64,000 nucleotides of DNA from NCBI RefSeq assembly GCF_036057275.1, contig NZ_CP107945.1, forward strand, positions 8,468,830 to 8,532,829, given 5' to 3'. The stretch comes from Streptomyces sp. NBC_00390 (GTDB lineage Bacteria > Actinomycetota > Actinomycetes > Streptomycetales > Streptomycetaceae). The notes beneath the pieces were generated by a model that was given only the letters and a program-made list of their open reading frames with translations, ran no database searches and was not told the origin of the DNA. Position 1 is the stretch's first letter. Every line of letters begins with the position of its first letter. The translations under genes and the position numbers were made by a program. This document shows, piece by piece, positions 7,712 to 17,074 of the stretch.

Positions 7712-8563
7712 GTGAGCACGGACTACCAGCAGGCTCGGGAGGCCCTCGGAGCACGCCTGAGGGGACTGCGCCTCTCGGCCCCAGGAGGCCGGCTCACCGG
7801 TACACAGCTCGCCAAGCGGCTGGGCTGGCCGCACTCCAAGGTGTACAAGTTGGAAGGCGGACGGCAGACCGCAACCACGCAAGATCTGCGGGCCTGGGCC
7901 GGCGCCGTCGGCCGGCCCGAGATCCTCGATGAACTGGACGCCCGCCTCAAGGGGTTCGAGTCCCGCATCCGTTCCTGGCGGCGCCAACTGGCCGCGGGGC
8001 ACCGGCCGGTGCAGGACAGCTGGAACCTGGAGGTCGATCGGTCCACGGCCGTCTACGCGTGGGAGGAAGCCGTCATCCCCGGCATGCTCCAGACCGCCGA
8101 CTACGCACGGCACATCTTTGTGCGGTACGCCGACCTTCACGGCAGCGTGCGTGACACCGACGAGGCGGTCCGCGCCAGGATGAAGCGGCAGGAATGGCTC
8201 TACCAGGGCGGCCGGAGGTTCCACGCCCTGGTGTGGGAGGCCGCGCTGCACGCGCTGGTGTGTCCGCCGTCCGTGCTCGTCAGCCAGCTCGACCGGCTCA
8301 CCGGGGTGACCGGGATGGACACCGTGGAGCTGGGAATCGTCCCTCTCGGCGCGTCGCTCAAGATCCCCACCGCGAACGGGTTCTGGGTCCTCGACGAACG
8401 GCTGGTGATTGCCGAGGACTGGCACGCGGAACTGTGGCTCGATGACGCGCACTCTGTGGCCACGTACCTTCGGGTCTGGCACACGCTGAAGGAGTCAGCG
8501 GCATTCGGAGCAGACGCTCAGAATGTGATCAACCGTGTCCGCCGTTCGGTGAGACCGGGGTAG
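7712..8563 (+). CDS. Helix-turn-helix regulator with Scr1/DUF5753 effector domain
   Basis: The 283-residue protein starts at GTG 7712. Residues 8-65 are an XRE-type HTH (LTGTQLAKRLGWPHSKVYKLE). Residues about 100-278 form the DUF5753/Scr1-associated domain, with its usual opening VYAWEEAVIPGMLQTADYAR and the RQEWLY segment. Such proteins are described as Scr1-family antitoxin-like regulators and usually pair with a small DUF397 or DUF6879 partner. Here the DUF6879 gene lies immediately upstream in the same operon. It likely autoregulates the divergent region at 6774-6947. Confidence 0.9.
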   Translation: MSTDYQQAREALGARLRGLRLSAPGGRLTGTQLAKRLGWPHSKVYKLEGGRQTATTQDLRAWAGAVGRPEILDELDARLKGFESRIRSWRRQLAAGHRPVQDSWNLEVDRSTAVYAWEEAVIPGMLQTADYARHIFVRYADLHGSVRDTDEAVRARMKRQEWLYQGGRRFHALVWEAALHALVCPPSVLVSQLDRLTGVTGMDTVELGIVPLGASLKIPTANGFWVLDERLVIAEDWHAELWLDDAHSVATYLRVWHTLKESAAFGADAQNVINRVRRSVRPG

Positions 8564-8869
8564 CGACGAAGGTGCCTGCTCCCGCGCCGTGGTGCATGAG
8601 GGGGCACGAGGTCGGTGGGCGACGATTGTGTCGAGGCTGAGCGCACCGGGTCTCACCAGCGTGTGAGCGACGGCGGGGCCACTGGTCTCCTTCCTCGGTG
8701 AGCAGAGCGCCACCATCGGCCTTGCCGTGGCCGATCCGGCGCCGGGCCCTGGGCGGTCTGCAGGAGCAGATCGAGAGTGGGGCACCGTCTCCAGGATCCG
8801 GCCGCCGGTGGATGCACCGTCGCGGGGCCCGGCTGCTGCGGTGAGCCGGCCGGGATGCTGGCACCCTGA
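8564..8869. other. Intergenic stretch without a supported gene
   Basis: I see no frame with a ribosome binding site or recognisable family, and no clear repeat. Confidence 0.4.
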
Positions 8870-9109
8870 TTGCTTTCAGTTCAGGTATGTGTTTTGCATG
8901 CGGTGGTCGTATGCGGCGGCGGTGTCGAGGCCCATTGCGGCACATCGAGCATCATCATCGCCTGCCCCTGGTGCGGACGACGCCTCCCCGAGTCGCAGCG
9001 GGGCCGGTGGCTCGACGAGCTGGAGCACCGCGGGATCGACCCGTGGGAGCACGAGGTTCCTGCCGAATTCCAGGACGACCGCTGGCTCTCCGAGCTGCAT
9101 CAGAAGTGA
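8870..9109 (+). pseudogene. C-terminal remnant of a DUF6980-type cysteine protein
   Basis: The last 55 residues read CPWCGRRLPESQRGRWLDEL, then IDPWEHEVPAEF and QDDRWLSEL, matching the end of DUF6980-type proteins. The usual upstream half with further Cys and His residues is replaced by unrelated hydrophobic sequence, and the residue expected before CPWC is missing. A start at 8870 would give 79 residues, but the N-terminus looks like accidental readthrough. Probably truncated. Confidence 0.5.
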
Positions 9110-9299
9110 CGAACCAACAGCATCTCAGGTCACTTCTGAAACACGCCCTGGTACGAGGTTTGCCGTTACAGCGCTCTCATGGCGAAGGAATGCCGGCGAC
9201 CATCTGGCCCGCCGCCCCGCCGCCCCGCCGCCCCGCTGCACCATCGAACTGCGCCTGAGGGAACAGAGCCTCTGATGACCTGACGGCTCCTGCGTCCGG

Positions 9300-11141
9300 T
9301 CATCGCGACGGGCCGCCGTCGGCCGGCCCCGGGCCCAGGTGTTCCAGGATGTCGTTCAGGGTTTCGCGATAGATGGCGTGGCTGCGCGCGTAGTCGGGGA
9401 GCAGGCCCTTGGACTCGACGATGGCGACCGCCTCGCGGGCATGGGGAAGACCCTCCTCCGGGCGGTGTGCCTGATCGAGGTAGAAGGCGAGGCTGTTGAG
9501 TCCGCTCGCCAGCTGATGGAGCGAAGACTCCTCGCTGAGCCATGCCCGCTCCCAGCGCTCCCCGGTGAGATCGCGGTACAGGGCGACGGCCTCCGTCATG
9601 GGGGCGACGGCCTCCCCGCGGCGCTCCGGACTGTCGTGGAGACGGGAGGCCAGGCGGGACAGGCAGTGCGCGAAACCGCTCAGGTCGTCGTACGGCGTAC
9701 TCGCGTCGGAGCCATGCAGTTCTTCCAGGCAGTCGTCGCCATCGCCGCCGTACCCGAAACCGTATGTGCCGTGAATTCCGGCGATCCAGCGGTGGGCGCC
9801 CACAACGGCCTCGGCGATGGCGAGGGTCTGCTCTCGCGGCGGCTGCCCGTCCGCCACGGAGTCGGCTGCCTGGGCGAGTTCGAGAAGGAGCTTGTGGCGG
9901 AAGGGGTGCTCCAGCGACCGCTCGAAGGCCAGGGACTCCTCGCCGGCCGTGCCGTGGAGGGCACTGACGGTCGTACGAGTGAGGAGGAGCACGAGGGCAT
10001 GGCCCAGGGCGCCCATCGGAACGGTGGTGTCACTGGCGATGAGCGCGTGGAGGCCGGACAGGAAGCCCGCTGCCCGGGCGCGTTCCGCGCCGTCCGCCGA
10101 CCGCGCGTCGGACCGCCACAGCGCCTCCCGGTACAGGGCACGCACCAGCGCGGTGAGCGGTTTGCGGTACGGGACCGACTCCAGCCGGCCGAACGCCTCC
10201 TCCGCCGCTGCGCGCGCCTCGGCGCCCTCGCCCGGTGAGAGCGCCAGGGCCGCGGTCACCGCGGCCCAGGCGAGCTGGGCCTGGGATCCGGCGATCTCGA
10301 AGGGGCTCTGCTCCCGGTCCTCTCCGGCCGCCTGCCTCCGGTGGGCCGCGACGATGCCGGCATACGCGCCGGTGGCTTCGGCAGGCCGGTCCAGAAGGCC
10401 GAGCAGCCGGGCCCGGGCCCACAGCCCTCGACATGCCTCACGGGGCACAAGGTCCCGGCCGGGCTCGACGAAGCCCGCGTCCTTCCGCGCTGCCGACGCC
10501 GCGCCGTAGCAGCCGGCGGCTTCGAAGGCGCTCTCGTAGGCCAGCAACGCCTCCCGCAGGGCGCGTAGTTCGTGTACGTCGTCTCGCGCCTGGACGGTCA
10601 GCGGTCGCCGCAGCAGCACGACCGCTTCTGCGGCGAGTACCGCCTCGTCCTCACTGTCCTGCGTGGAGAGGACGGGCACCAGCTCCGCGAGTCGGTCGCC
10701 CAGAGTGCGTACGAGCCGTGACGGCCCGTCAGGAGCCTGTAGCAGTTTGACCCAGTGGCGGGCCGCTCTGTCGCGGGGCTGCGGGGCCCGGCCGTCGGGA
10801 TCGTCCGGCGTGAGCCGTTCCACCAATTCCTGGAGAACGCACACCGCCGTCGCGTACGGCCCCCGCGAGGCGGCCATCTCCTCGCGGACACCGGCGACGA
10901 CGGTGAGGGCTTCCAGCGCTCCGGGCCCGTCCGCGCGACGCCACAACGAGAGAATCAGGTGCAGCTGCATCAGGGCGAGCTCCCCGAAGGGTGCGCCGTC
11001 TGCAGCGTCCGGCCTTCCGAAAAAGGCGTCCATCTCCTGCCGCGCGGTCGCGGCGTCAGCAGGTCGCTCGTCGCCGCCAGGGAGCAGCATGCCGCGCAGC
11101 GAGAGGAACATGAGTTCGTGTGTCGTATCGATGGCGAGCAC
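9300..11141 (-). CDS. Large TPR-like alpha-helical protein of unknown function
   Basis: The likely start is GTG 11141 (LAIDTTHELMFLSLRG), giving 613 residues. Open frame continues another 70 residues upstream but is Arg/Pro-rich and unlike protein. The product is almost entirely helical with Ala/Leu/Glu-rich paired helices and TPR-like units, especially near the end (LNSLAFYLDQAHRPEEGLPHA). A Gly-rich insert GTYGFGYGGDGDD sits near residue 500. I see no catalytic motif, signal or membrane segment. It resembles Streptomyces TPR proteins linked to CHAT or sensing systems, but no effector gene is adjacent. Confidence 0.75.
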   Translation of the reverse strand: MLAIDTTHELMFLSLRGMLLPGGDERPADAATARQEMDAFFGRPDAADGAPFGELALMQLHLILSLWRRADGPGALEALTVVAGVREEMAASRGPYATAVCVLQELVERLTPDDPDGRAPQPRDRAARHWVKLLQAPDGPSRLVRTLGDRLAELVPVLSTQDSEDEAVLAAEAVVLLRRPLTVQARDDVHELRALREALLAYESAFEAAGCYGAASAARKDAGFVEPGRDLVPREACRGLWARARLLGLLDRPAEATGAYAGIVAAHRRQAAGEDREQSPFEIAGSQAQLAWAAVTAALALSPGEGAEARAAAEEAFGRLESVPYRKPLTALVRALYREALWRSDARSADGAERARAAGFLSGLHALIASDTTVPMGALGHALVLLLTRTTVSALHGTAGEESLAFERSLEHPFRHKLLLELAQAADSVADGQPPREQTLAIAEAVVGAHRWIAGIHGTYGFGYGGDGDDCLEELHGSDASTPYDDLSGFAHCLSRLASRLHDSPERRGEAVAPMTEAVALYRDLTGERWERAWLSEESSLHQLASGLNSLAFYLDQAHRPEEGLPHAREAVAIVESKGLLPDYARSHAIYRETLNDILEHLGPGPADGGPSR

Positions 11142-11451
11142 CCTAGCGGAGCGCTCTGACACGGGCACTCGTAGGCGGGTTCTCGCGGCCGGGCGGACGG
11201 TACGACCGCGACCGGGTGCGGGCCCGCGCAGCCGAGTTGCCGCCGTGACCGGGGCGCCGGTTGCGCGACAGCGGTGAGCCGGCGCCACGTTGATCACAAC
11301 GGGGAACGGCCCAGGGCCCACCCGGCGGCACGACGTCCTGATCAGCAGCATGGGAACCTGCGTGCGGGGCCGGGAACCTCGCGACGTGCCCCACGGTGGT
11401 GGCGCCCGTCGCCTGCTTCCGGCCCCGCCATGGGACTGGGGGAGTGGCGGT

Positions 11452-12218
11452 TCAAGCTGTGTGGAGCCCGAGTCCGTAGCGGTTCAGCACCGGGTTGATC
11501 GGCTGGCAGAACGACCGGCCGCCGCTGGTGCAGTTGCCCGAGCCTCCCGAGGTGATCCCCTGTGCCTGGTCACCGCTGATGCAGGAGCCGCCCGAGTCCC
11601 CGCCTTCGACGTAGACGCTGGTCTGCGTCATCGCGTACACCGCGCCCTGGCTGTAGTTCACCGTGATGTTCTTGGCCTGGATGGTGCCGCAGTGCCAGTG
11701 CGTGGTCGAACCGGAACGGCAGACGGACGCCCCGACCGGCGCCTCGTTGGACCCGCGGACCAGCTGGTCGGGGACCGTGCCCCAGCCCAGCACCACGGGT
11801 ACGGTCCACCAGCCGCTGCCGACGTTCACCCAGGCGTAGTCGTTGCCCGGAACGTCGATCCCTGGAAGTTGCCGATGTACGAGCGGTCCCAGCCGGTCAC
11901 GAAGGCGCCCGTCCGGCCGCAGTGCCCGGCGGTGACGAAGCCCCCGTGGACGGAGAAGCCGATGGAGCACCGGACGTTGCCCGTGTAATACGGGTCGCCG
12001 CCGACGGTGCCCGCCGCCGTGGTACGCGGCGCTTCGGCGATCTCCTCGACGGTCACCGGACCGGCCTTGAGGGCGCGGGCGACGAAGGCGCGGACATCGT
12101 TGTCTTTCCGGTAGGCGGAGACCACGCTCACCACGACGCGGTTGAGTTCCGGCTCCACGTGCCAACTGCTCAGGCCGCGAGGCGCCGACAGCTCGTCGAT
12201 GCAGCGGGTTTGCCCCAT
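11452..12218 (-). pseudogene. Streptogrisin/alpha-lytic-type S1 serine protease, frameshifted and 5'-truncated
   Basis: The upstream frame carries part of the inhibitory pro-region (ELNRVVVSVVSAYRKDNDV) and the catalytic-His segment FVTAGHCGRTG. At about 11847-11851 a C seems missing: GNFQGSTF should run on into PGNDYAWVNVGSG. The next frame continues to the catalytic Ser (VEGGDSGGSC) and a Cys-rich end. Signal peptide and start of the propeptide are missing. The parts fit chymotrypsin-like S1 proteases secreted by Streptomyces, but this copy cannot make an active enzyme as read. Confidence 0.8.
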
Positions 12219-12296
12219 GCCGCGAGTACGAGCCCCAATGCGGCCCGTCAAGGAAATCGGGCTGCGTCGCGATCGGCTGCCGGGCAGCATGGCGGG

Positions 12297-12782
12297 GTGT
12301 CTGATCTGCTGTGGGCTGACGTTGCGTACTTCTTCGACTCTGACCTGATGGGTGCGCTTCCCGACGCGCGTGTCCCGGATGCCTCACTCGAGGACTGGCA
12401 GGCACTCCTCGACCTTGTCGCTGAACGCGGCTGGAAGTACCAGTACTCCGAGGGCGAGATCGTGCTGCCAGTGCCCCCAGCGCAGACAGTGCTCTCCCGT
12501 CCAGCCGACGCCGAGTGCCCCGAGCTGCGGGTCTGGCCGTCAACCGATGTACTGGCGATCTTCCGCTTCCATGCAGCCGAGGAGATCGACTTCGATGTGG
12601 ACCTGCGAGAGCTTCAGGGCCAGGAGCAACTCGACGTCTCCTGCCGTTTCCTGCGCGACATCGGTCGACGGCTGGGCAAGCCGGTACTGATGGATCCAGA
12701 GGGCGATTACGGCCATCCAGTGCTCGGATTCGAGGTTGAAGCCGATCGCGTCGTACTGCTGGCTGAACCGCCCCTTATGTGA
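12297..12782 (+). CDS. Uncharacterised acidic protein (161 aa)
   Basis: GTG at 12297 opens a frame with a well-formed acidic protein. It begins SDLLWADVAYFFDSDLMG and contains LEDWQALLDLVAERGW. A beta-rich middle includes LRVWPSTDVLAIFRFHAAEE, and the end reads VLGFEVEADRVVLLAEPP. Composition resembles immunity or SUKH-like partners in Streptomyces, but I recognise no definite family and no toxin gene is adjacent. It diverges from the broken protease. No membrane segment or cysteine pair is seen. Confidence 0.7.
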   Translation: MSDLLWADVAYFFDSDLMGALPDARVPDASLEDWQALLDLVAERGWKYQYSEGEIVLPVPPAQTVLSRPADAECPELRVWPSTDVLAIFRFHAAEEIDFDVDLRELQGQEQLDVSCRFLRDIGRRLGKPVLMDPEGDYGHPVLGFEVEADRVVLLAEPPLM

Positions 12783-12951
12783 CTGCCTGCCGCAGTAGGT
12801 CCGGGAGGCTGCAGCCAGGCGCGAAACGCTCCGCTACGTGGGGAAGTAATCCGAGCAGGTCTGGCGAACGCCTGAGCGCAGGGTGGGGAGATTCGGGGTT
12901 CTGTCCGCAGTTCCGTGAATGCCGAAGTCACTTCGCGGGCCGTCTGGTTCG

Positions 12952-13235
12952 CTACTGGCGGCTGATTGCACGTGAGATGCCGGCGGCGACGGTCGTGGCC
13001 AGGATCCATCCGGCAGCGGTCAGCGCGTAGGCGAGCCATTGCCCAGTGTCTCGTGGTGCGAAGGCAGCTTCCTGTCCGAAGGCGGTAATCGGGACGAGCA
13101 GGTCGAGGGTGTAGAAGACGGCGTTGAAGGGCGGTGCCTTCTCCGCCTGGAAGTCGCGCTCATGAAGGAGCTGGGTGAGGGTTGCTCGGCCGTGCAGGAA
13201 GCGGTAGGTCGCGGTGCTCCGGACGAGGTCTATCT
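12952..13235 (-). pseudogene. C-terminal remnant of a membrane-associated protein
   Basis: The minus strand reads LLHERDFQAEKAPPFNAVFY, then TLDLLVPITAFGQEAAF and QWLAYALTAAGWILATT, with a stop at 12952-12954. The final hydrophobic helix is a likely transmembrane anchor. The piece resembles the conserved end of large Streptomyces proteins annotated as membrane-associated oxidoreductase or pentapeptide-type proteins. No start is present: coding ends abruptly near 13235 at CTAGATAG, so only the tail survives. Confidence 0.5.
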
Positions 13236-13346
13236 AGATGCTCCAGGATGGAGCAACGTGGTCGCAGTCGCAGGCAGGTTGGCTCAGGTGATGGTCACCA
13301 ATGACCTCCAGGCGGCGGCTCTCCTGCATGAACAGCTCAACCTTCC

Positions 13347-13890
13347 TCACCACCAAGAGGCCTGCTGAAGGAGCATCGACGGCTGGGTGAGGATGCGAGT
13401 GGGGAGGAGTTCGAACGAGGCCCGGCCATACATGGCTCGCTTGAGTGTTTTCACCCGGTTCACGTGGCCTTCGACGACGCCGGAACTCCACGACAGAGTG
13501 AGGCCGGCGGTGACGGCGTCGAGGTCCTGGCGGAGGAAGCTGGCGAAGCCCTGCATCGGCTTCGGGGCGTCCTGTTCGGCCTGGCGGATCCACTCCAGCA
13601 GCAGGTGTCCGCGCAGGTGACGGACGAGATCGGCGAAGGCTCGGGCCAGGTCACAGGCACGGGTGATGTCCGGGCAGGCGAGCCGGACCTCCAGCAGCCG
13701 CTTGTCCTGGCTCTCGGTGAGGGTCTCGCGGGGCCGCATGATCCATGAGGTGATCTTCCGGGCGACGATGATGTCCGCGACCCGGTCGAGCGCACCCGCC
13801 ACCAGCCGGGCGGCCTTCGCCAGATCCTAGTGCTTGCCCTGCACCTTCGACCAGTGCTTGTCCAGCGCGGTCAGCGACTCGCTCTGACCG
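13347..13890 (-). pseudogene. ISL3-family transposase, C-terminal remnant with internal stop
   Basis: From about 13802 the frame reads RPRETLTESQDKRLLEVRLA and ends SSGVVEGHVNRVKTLKRAMY, the conserved region with the catalytic Glu in ISL3-family transposases. Upstream, the frame continues as SLTALDKHWSKVQGKH, then meets a TAG before DLAKAARL, so the copy is broken. Everything N-terminal of this is missing. It is an IS relic. Confidence 0.75.
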
Positions 13891-14147
13891 GAAGAGAGAA
13901 GCTTCTGGATGTGCTGAGCTGCACAGACACCGACTCCACCCAGCTCCTGGCAGTCCTCGGCGGAGTTCGGCCCCGGCCTGGCCCTCGGTATGCACAGGAC
14001 AACCTGCGCCGCCTGGTTCTCCGTGAACGCGACCGGCCCGGCGCGGCGAACAGTGAAAATTTTTCAGGCTCGGTTGTACCCGAATCGCCGTCCTGAACGG
14101 ATGTAGGGATGAACGTGCTGGAGAGCGAGATGGGGCGGTGAGGGCGG
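13891..14147. other. Gap between IS relic and sigma operon
   Basis: No gene is supported. The operon promoter would be expected here, but I cannot point to a convincing -35/-10 pair. Confidence 0.3.
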
Positions 14148-14444
14148 GTGCTGGGTTCGGCGGGGCCTGGAGAGGTGGCGGCCGCGGTGGTGGTCCTGCT
14201 GTCCGTGTGGGCACGTGTGTGGGCGCGGGTGCGGCTCGCTCGCGAGCATCGGCTGATGATGGAGCGGGCGGTGAATGCTGCGGCGGCCGCCCGTGGTCCG
14301 GTGCGGCTGCGCCAGCAGGGCCAGGCGGGCGAGTGGTGTGTAGAAAGCGGTGGTGCGACCGGCGGCGCGTTGCCGGTGAGGCACGAGGTGAAGGGGGCGG
14401 AGGGCGCACGACGCGGGACGCCGCCTGCCGGGCGGCGCCGATGA
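14148..14444 (+). CDS. Small membrane-anchored basic protein, first gene of the sigma operon
   Basis: GTG at 14148 encodes about 98 residues. Residues 8-24 form one hydrophobic helix (EVAAAVVVLLSVWARVWARV). A basic helix LAREHRLMMERAVNAA and a disordered Arg-rich tail follow. Its TGA at 14442-14444 overlaps the ATG of the sigma factor (ATGA), so the two are translationally coupled. The size and position suit a membrane accessory of the sigma system, but no anti-sigma motif is visible and the role is unknown. Confidence 0.55.
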   Translation: MLGSAGPGEVAAAVVVLLSVWARVWARVRLAREHRLMMERAVNAAAAARGPVRLRQQGQAGEWCVESGGATGGALPVRHEVKGAEGARRGTPPAGRRR

Positions 14445-15055
14445 GCGTGGTACACCCCCTGCCCGGCCAGGACGCGAACCCGGCTGCAGCGGATGAGGAC
14501 GACCACCCAGGCGTCATCACCGAAGGCATGTTGCGGGACCTCTACTTCGGTGAGAGCGAGCGGTTGTACAGGTTTCTCGCTCGTCGCATAGGAGAGGCCG
14601 ATGCCGCGGAGGTGAGGAGCCAGGCATTCCTGGATTTCTTCGTCTGGTGGCCCGCTCACCCCGATCACCCGGCCCCCACGGCGGCTCTGTACACGATTGC
14701 GCAGCGGCGGGCCGTGGACCATCTTCGCGCCCAAGGCCGCAGGTTGTCGGCGGAGGGAGGCGACATGGACCTCGTTGTCTGTGCGCTGGCAGCCCATCGA
14801 GACGCCTTCAGCGTCGTCGACCTGCGCCTGGACTTACATCGCGCCTTGGCGGACTTGAACGCACGAGAGCGCAGAGCACTGCAACTTCATCATCTCGAGG
14901 GGCTGACGGTTGCTGTGTGCGCGCAGTTGATGGGCACCGGAGTCGACAACGTCAAGAGGATTCTGAAAACCGCTCTCGAGAAACTGCGCATGTCACCAGG
15001 CATGACTGCTTATCAGGTGCCCGTCCCGACACAGCCGCAGGAGGTGCGGAAGTGA
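14441..15055 (+). CDS. ECF-type RNA polymerase sigma factor
   Basis: The 204-residue protein has sigma region 2 at about residues 35-95 (MLRDLYFGESERLYRFLARR, then IAQRRAVDHLRAQGRR) and sigma region 4 at about 135-195 (LNARERRALQLHHLEGLTV and VKRILKTALEKLR). It directs RNA polymerase core to alternative promoters. Overlaps on both sides (ATGA and GTGA) place it in the middle of a coupled three-gene operon. The downstream partner's N-terminal helical domain may be its regulator. The ATG at 14441 is chosen because of the overlap with the preceding stop. Confidence 0.85.
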   Translation: MSVVHPLPGQDANPAAADEDDHPGVITEGMLRDLYFGESERLYRFLARRIGEADAAEVRSQAFLDFFVWWPAHPDHPAPTAALYTIAQRRAVDHLRAQGRRLSAEGGDMDLVVCALAAHRDAFSVVDLRLDLHRALADLNARERRALQLHHLEGLTVAVCAQLMGTGVDNVKRILKTALEKLRMSPGMTAYQVPVPTQPQEVRK

Positions 15056-16326
15056 GCCATCACGAGCGCGACGCGCGTTTCACGAAGAGCTCGGAGCAGC
15101 TGTCGGCGGGCTTCGACGCGGTGATGGACCGGCTGCGCGACCTGAACGGTTCCAAACGCCGCGAGCTACTGGAGCAGGCAGAGCGCACCCTGGACCACCA
15201 GCAGGTGTATCGGTGGGGCAGGGAGCAGCTTGAGGAAGGAGAGTACGAATCAGCCGCCTTCTGGCTGCAGGTCGCAGCGCATTGCCAGGTTGTCGGAGCC
15301 GAGCAGGATCTGGACGGCCTCCTTCTGCGTACGGCCCTTCCCGCCGGATCGGCTGCGGACCGCGTCATGCACCACCCGCCCACCGACCACCTGCCGGGCA
15401 CGATCGCCCACCTGGACCATGACGACGACGTGCCCGGCGGGCAGGGCGAGCGCGCACAATCCGAACCGCCGCAAGCTGGCAGGCGGGCAGCGCAACCTGT
15501 TCGGCCGCAGACTGTCACTGCACACCTGAACCTGCTCCTGCTGACCAATGCCCTCCAGCCTTCGACGGAGGTGTTCCCCGCGCTCGGCCTGCTCCTGCAC
15601 ACCGTGCGGGTGACGTCTGCCGACGAGACCGAACTCACGCACACCCCCGGTGCCGACGTCGTCCTGATCGACGGCCGGCGTGATCTGCCGAAGGTGCGCT
15701 CGCTGAGCCAGCGGCTGGGCGCCGCCCGACCCCGCTGCCCGATACTCCTCGTGGTCAACGAGGGATGCCTCGCCGCCGTCACCGCGGACTGGGGCATCGA
15801 CGACGTCCTGCTCGACACTGCAGGCCCGGCCGAGGTCGAAGCGCGTCTACGGCTGGCGAGGGTCCGCACCCCCCGCAGCCCAGGCCCCGCCACGAAGCCG
15901 ACCGGTGAACCGAGCACCTTCAGTGAGCTCTCGATCGACGAGGCTACATACAGCGCCAAGCTCAAGGGCCGGGTCCTGGACCTGACGTTCAAGGAGTTCG
16001 AGCTGCTGACGTACCTCGCGCAGCACCCCGGCCGGGTCTTCACCCGGGCGCAGCTGCTGCAGGAGGTGTGGGGCTACGACTACTTCGGTGATATGCGCAC
16101 GGTCGACGTCCATGTGCGGCGGCTGCGCGCCAAACTCGGCCCGGAGCACGAGTCGCTCATCCAAACCGTACGAAACGTGGGATACCGCCTCATCATTCCA
16201 GAGAGCGAGAGCAGCAGGCAGGCTGCCGAGAGGGATGTGACCAACCCCCCCACCGAACGCGGTGTCTGCCTGAATGCCGAGTCCCTCATGAATGCTGAGA
16301 GGCGCCTGGACACTCCCGTGTGGTGA
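15052..16326 (+). CDS. Fusion: sigma-partner-like helical domain + GlnR-like winged-helix response regulator
   Basis: GTG at 15052 overlaps the sigma factor stop, and one frame runs 424 residues. Residues 1-85 are helical (LSAGFDAVMDRLRDLNGSKR, EEGEYESAAFWLQVAAH) and look like the small protein often encoded after such sigma genes. Residues about 90-158 are low complexity. Residues 159-290 match the GlnR receiver (LNLLLLTNALQPSTEVF; Asp near 207 in VVLIDG). Residues about 305-390 match the OmpR-type winged helix (DLTFKEFELLTYLAQHP, VDVHVRRLRAKLG). GlnR proteins normally begin at the position of this CTG codon (Leu159). So either two genes are fused, or an internal start or lost stop exists here. 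Confidence 0.75.
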   Translation: MSHHERDARFTKSSEQLSAGFDAVMDRLRDLNGSKRRELLEQAERTLDHQQVYRWGREQLEEGEYESAAFWLQVAAHCQVVGAEQDLDGLLLRTALPAGSAADRVMHHPPTDHLPGTIAHLDHDDDVPGGQGERAQSEPPQAGRRAAQPVRPQTVTAHLNLLLLTNALQPSTEVFPALGLLLHTVRVTSADETELTHTPGADVVLIDGRRDLPKVRSLSQRLGAARPRCPILLVVNEGCLAAVTADWGIDDVLLDTAGPAEVEARLRLARVRTPRSPGPATKPTGEPSTFSELSIDEATYSAKLKGRVLDLTFKEFELLTYLAQHPGRVFTRAQLLQEVWGYDYFGDMRTVDVHVRRLRAKLGPEHESLIQTVRNVGYRLIIPESESSRQAAERDVTNPPTERGVCLNAESLMNAERRLDTPVW

Positions 16327-16517
16327 CCCCCCGCTGCCGTCGCCGGGCGGGTTCCCGAGGGGAACCACTCCCGGCGAAGCACCAGCTCCAGGGGTTGCGA
16401 CCGCCGGCTGTCTGCGAGAGGCGGTAGACACTGCGTGTGCCGGGCCGCTGCCTGCGGCCCGGCTCGCACTCTGTGGTCAGTCGTGATGGTGCTGACTCGG
16501 CCTGAGGCGTGGGCGGG

Positions 16518-16693
16518 TCATTCGATGATGGTGTGGAAGAAGGTGACGGCAGCGGCGAAGGCGGCGCCGCCGATGAGGGTGGCGTCGGCGAGGGTGCCGC
16601 TTTGGCGGCGGTGAGACCGCCGGCGGCGAGGGCGGCGAGGATGCCGAGGAGGAAGATGACGGCGGCACGCTGGCCCAGGAGGGGACCATTCAC
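16518..16693 (-). pseudogene. Small two-helix membrane protein, one-base frameshift
   Basis: From GTG 16693 the frame reads GPLLGQRAAVIFLLGILAAL, then GGLTAAK. Restoring one A in GCCAAAGC gives the continuation SGTLADATLIGGAAFAAAVT ending FFHTIIE at the TGA 16518-16520. The whole would be about 58 residues with two hydrophobic helices. The 176-base length, one short of a multiple of three, agrees with a single deletion. Unknown function. Confidence 0.55.
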
Positions 16694-16804
16694 GGCAACT
16701 CCCGTTGCTGGCAGGGCGACACGGCTCGGGGCCGCGTCCGGATGTTGTTGCTGTAGCCGCATCCGGCGCCGCTGCCCCCGCGTGAGGACTCTCACGCCGG
16801 GCTG

Positions 16805-17074
16805 GTGAAGATTCACCGCATGCCGTCCACCCACTCCGACCGGTACGCAATCCGCACTGCCACCCTGCGCGCCGGCCTGCTCTTCACCGCCGCCCACGCA
16901 CCGACCCCGCTGTACTACGTCTTCGGCGACCTCAAAGTCCTCACCCCCTCCGAAGTTCACCACTACACCTCCCACGCCAGGCGCCACCACAGCGGTGCCT
17001 GGGTCCTGGTCGACACGCACCAGGCCCATGCCTTCGAGGAAGTCTTCGGAACTCCGACAGCCGTGGCGGCCTGA
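16805..17074 (+). CDS. Small uncharacterised protein
   Basis: The frame from GTG 16805 (or ATG 16820) encodes up to 89 residues with balanced composition: YAIRTATLRAGLLFTAAHAP, then LYYVFGDLKVL and SGAWVLVDTHQAHAFEE. Third-position GC bias favours coding. I do not recognise a family. It diverges from the frameshifted membrane gene. Confidence 0.5.
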   Translation: MKIHRMPSTHSDRYAIRTATLRAGLLFTAAHAPTPLYYVFGDLKVLTPSEVHHYTSHARRHHSGAWVLVDTHQAHAFEEVFGTPTAVAA

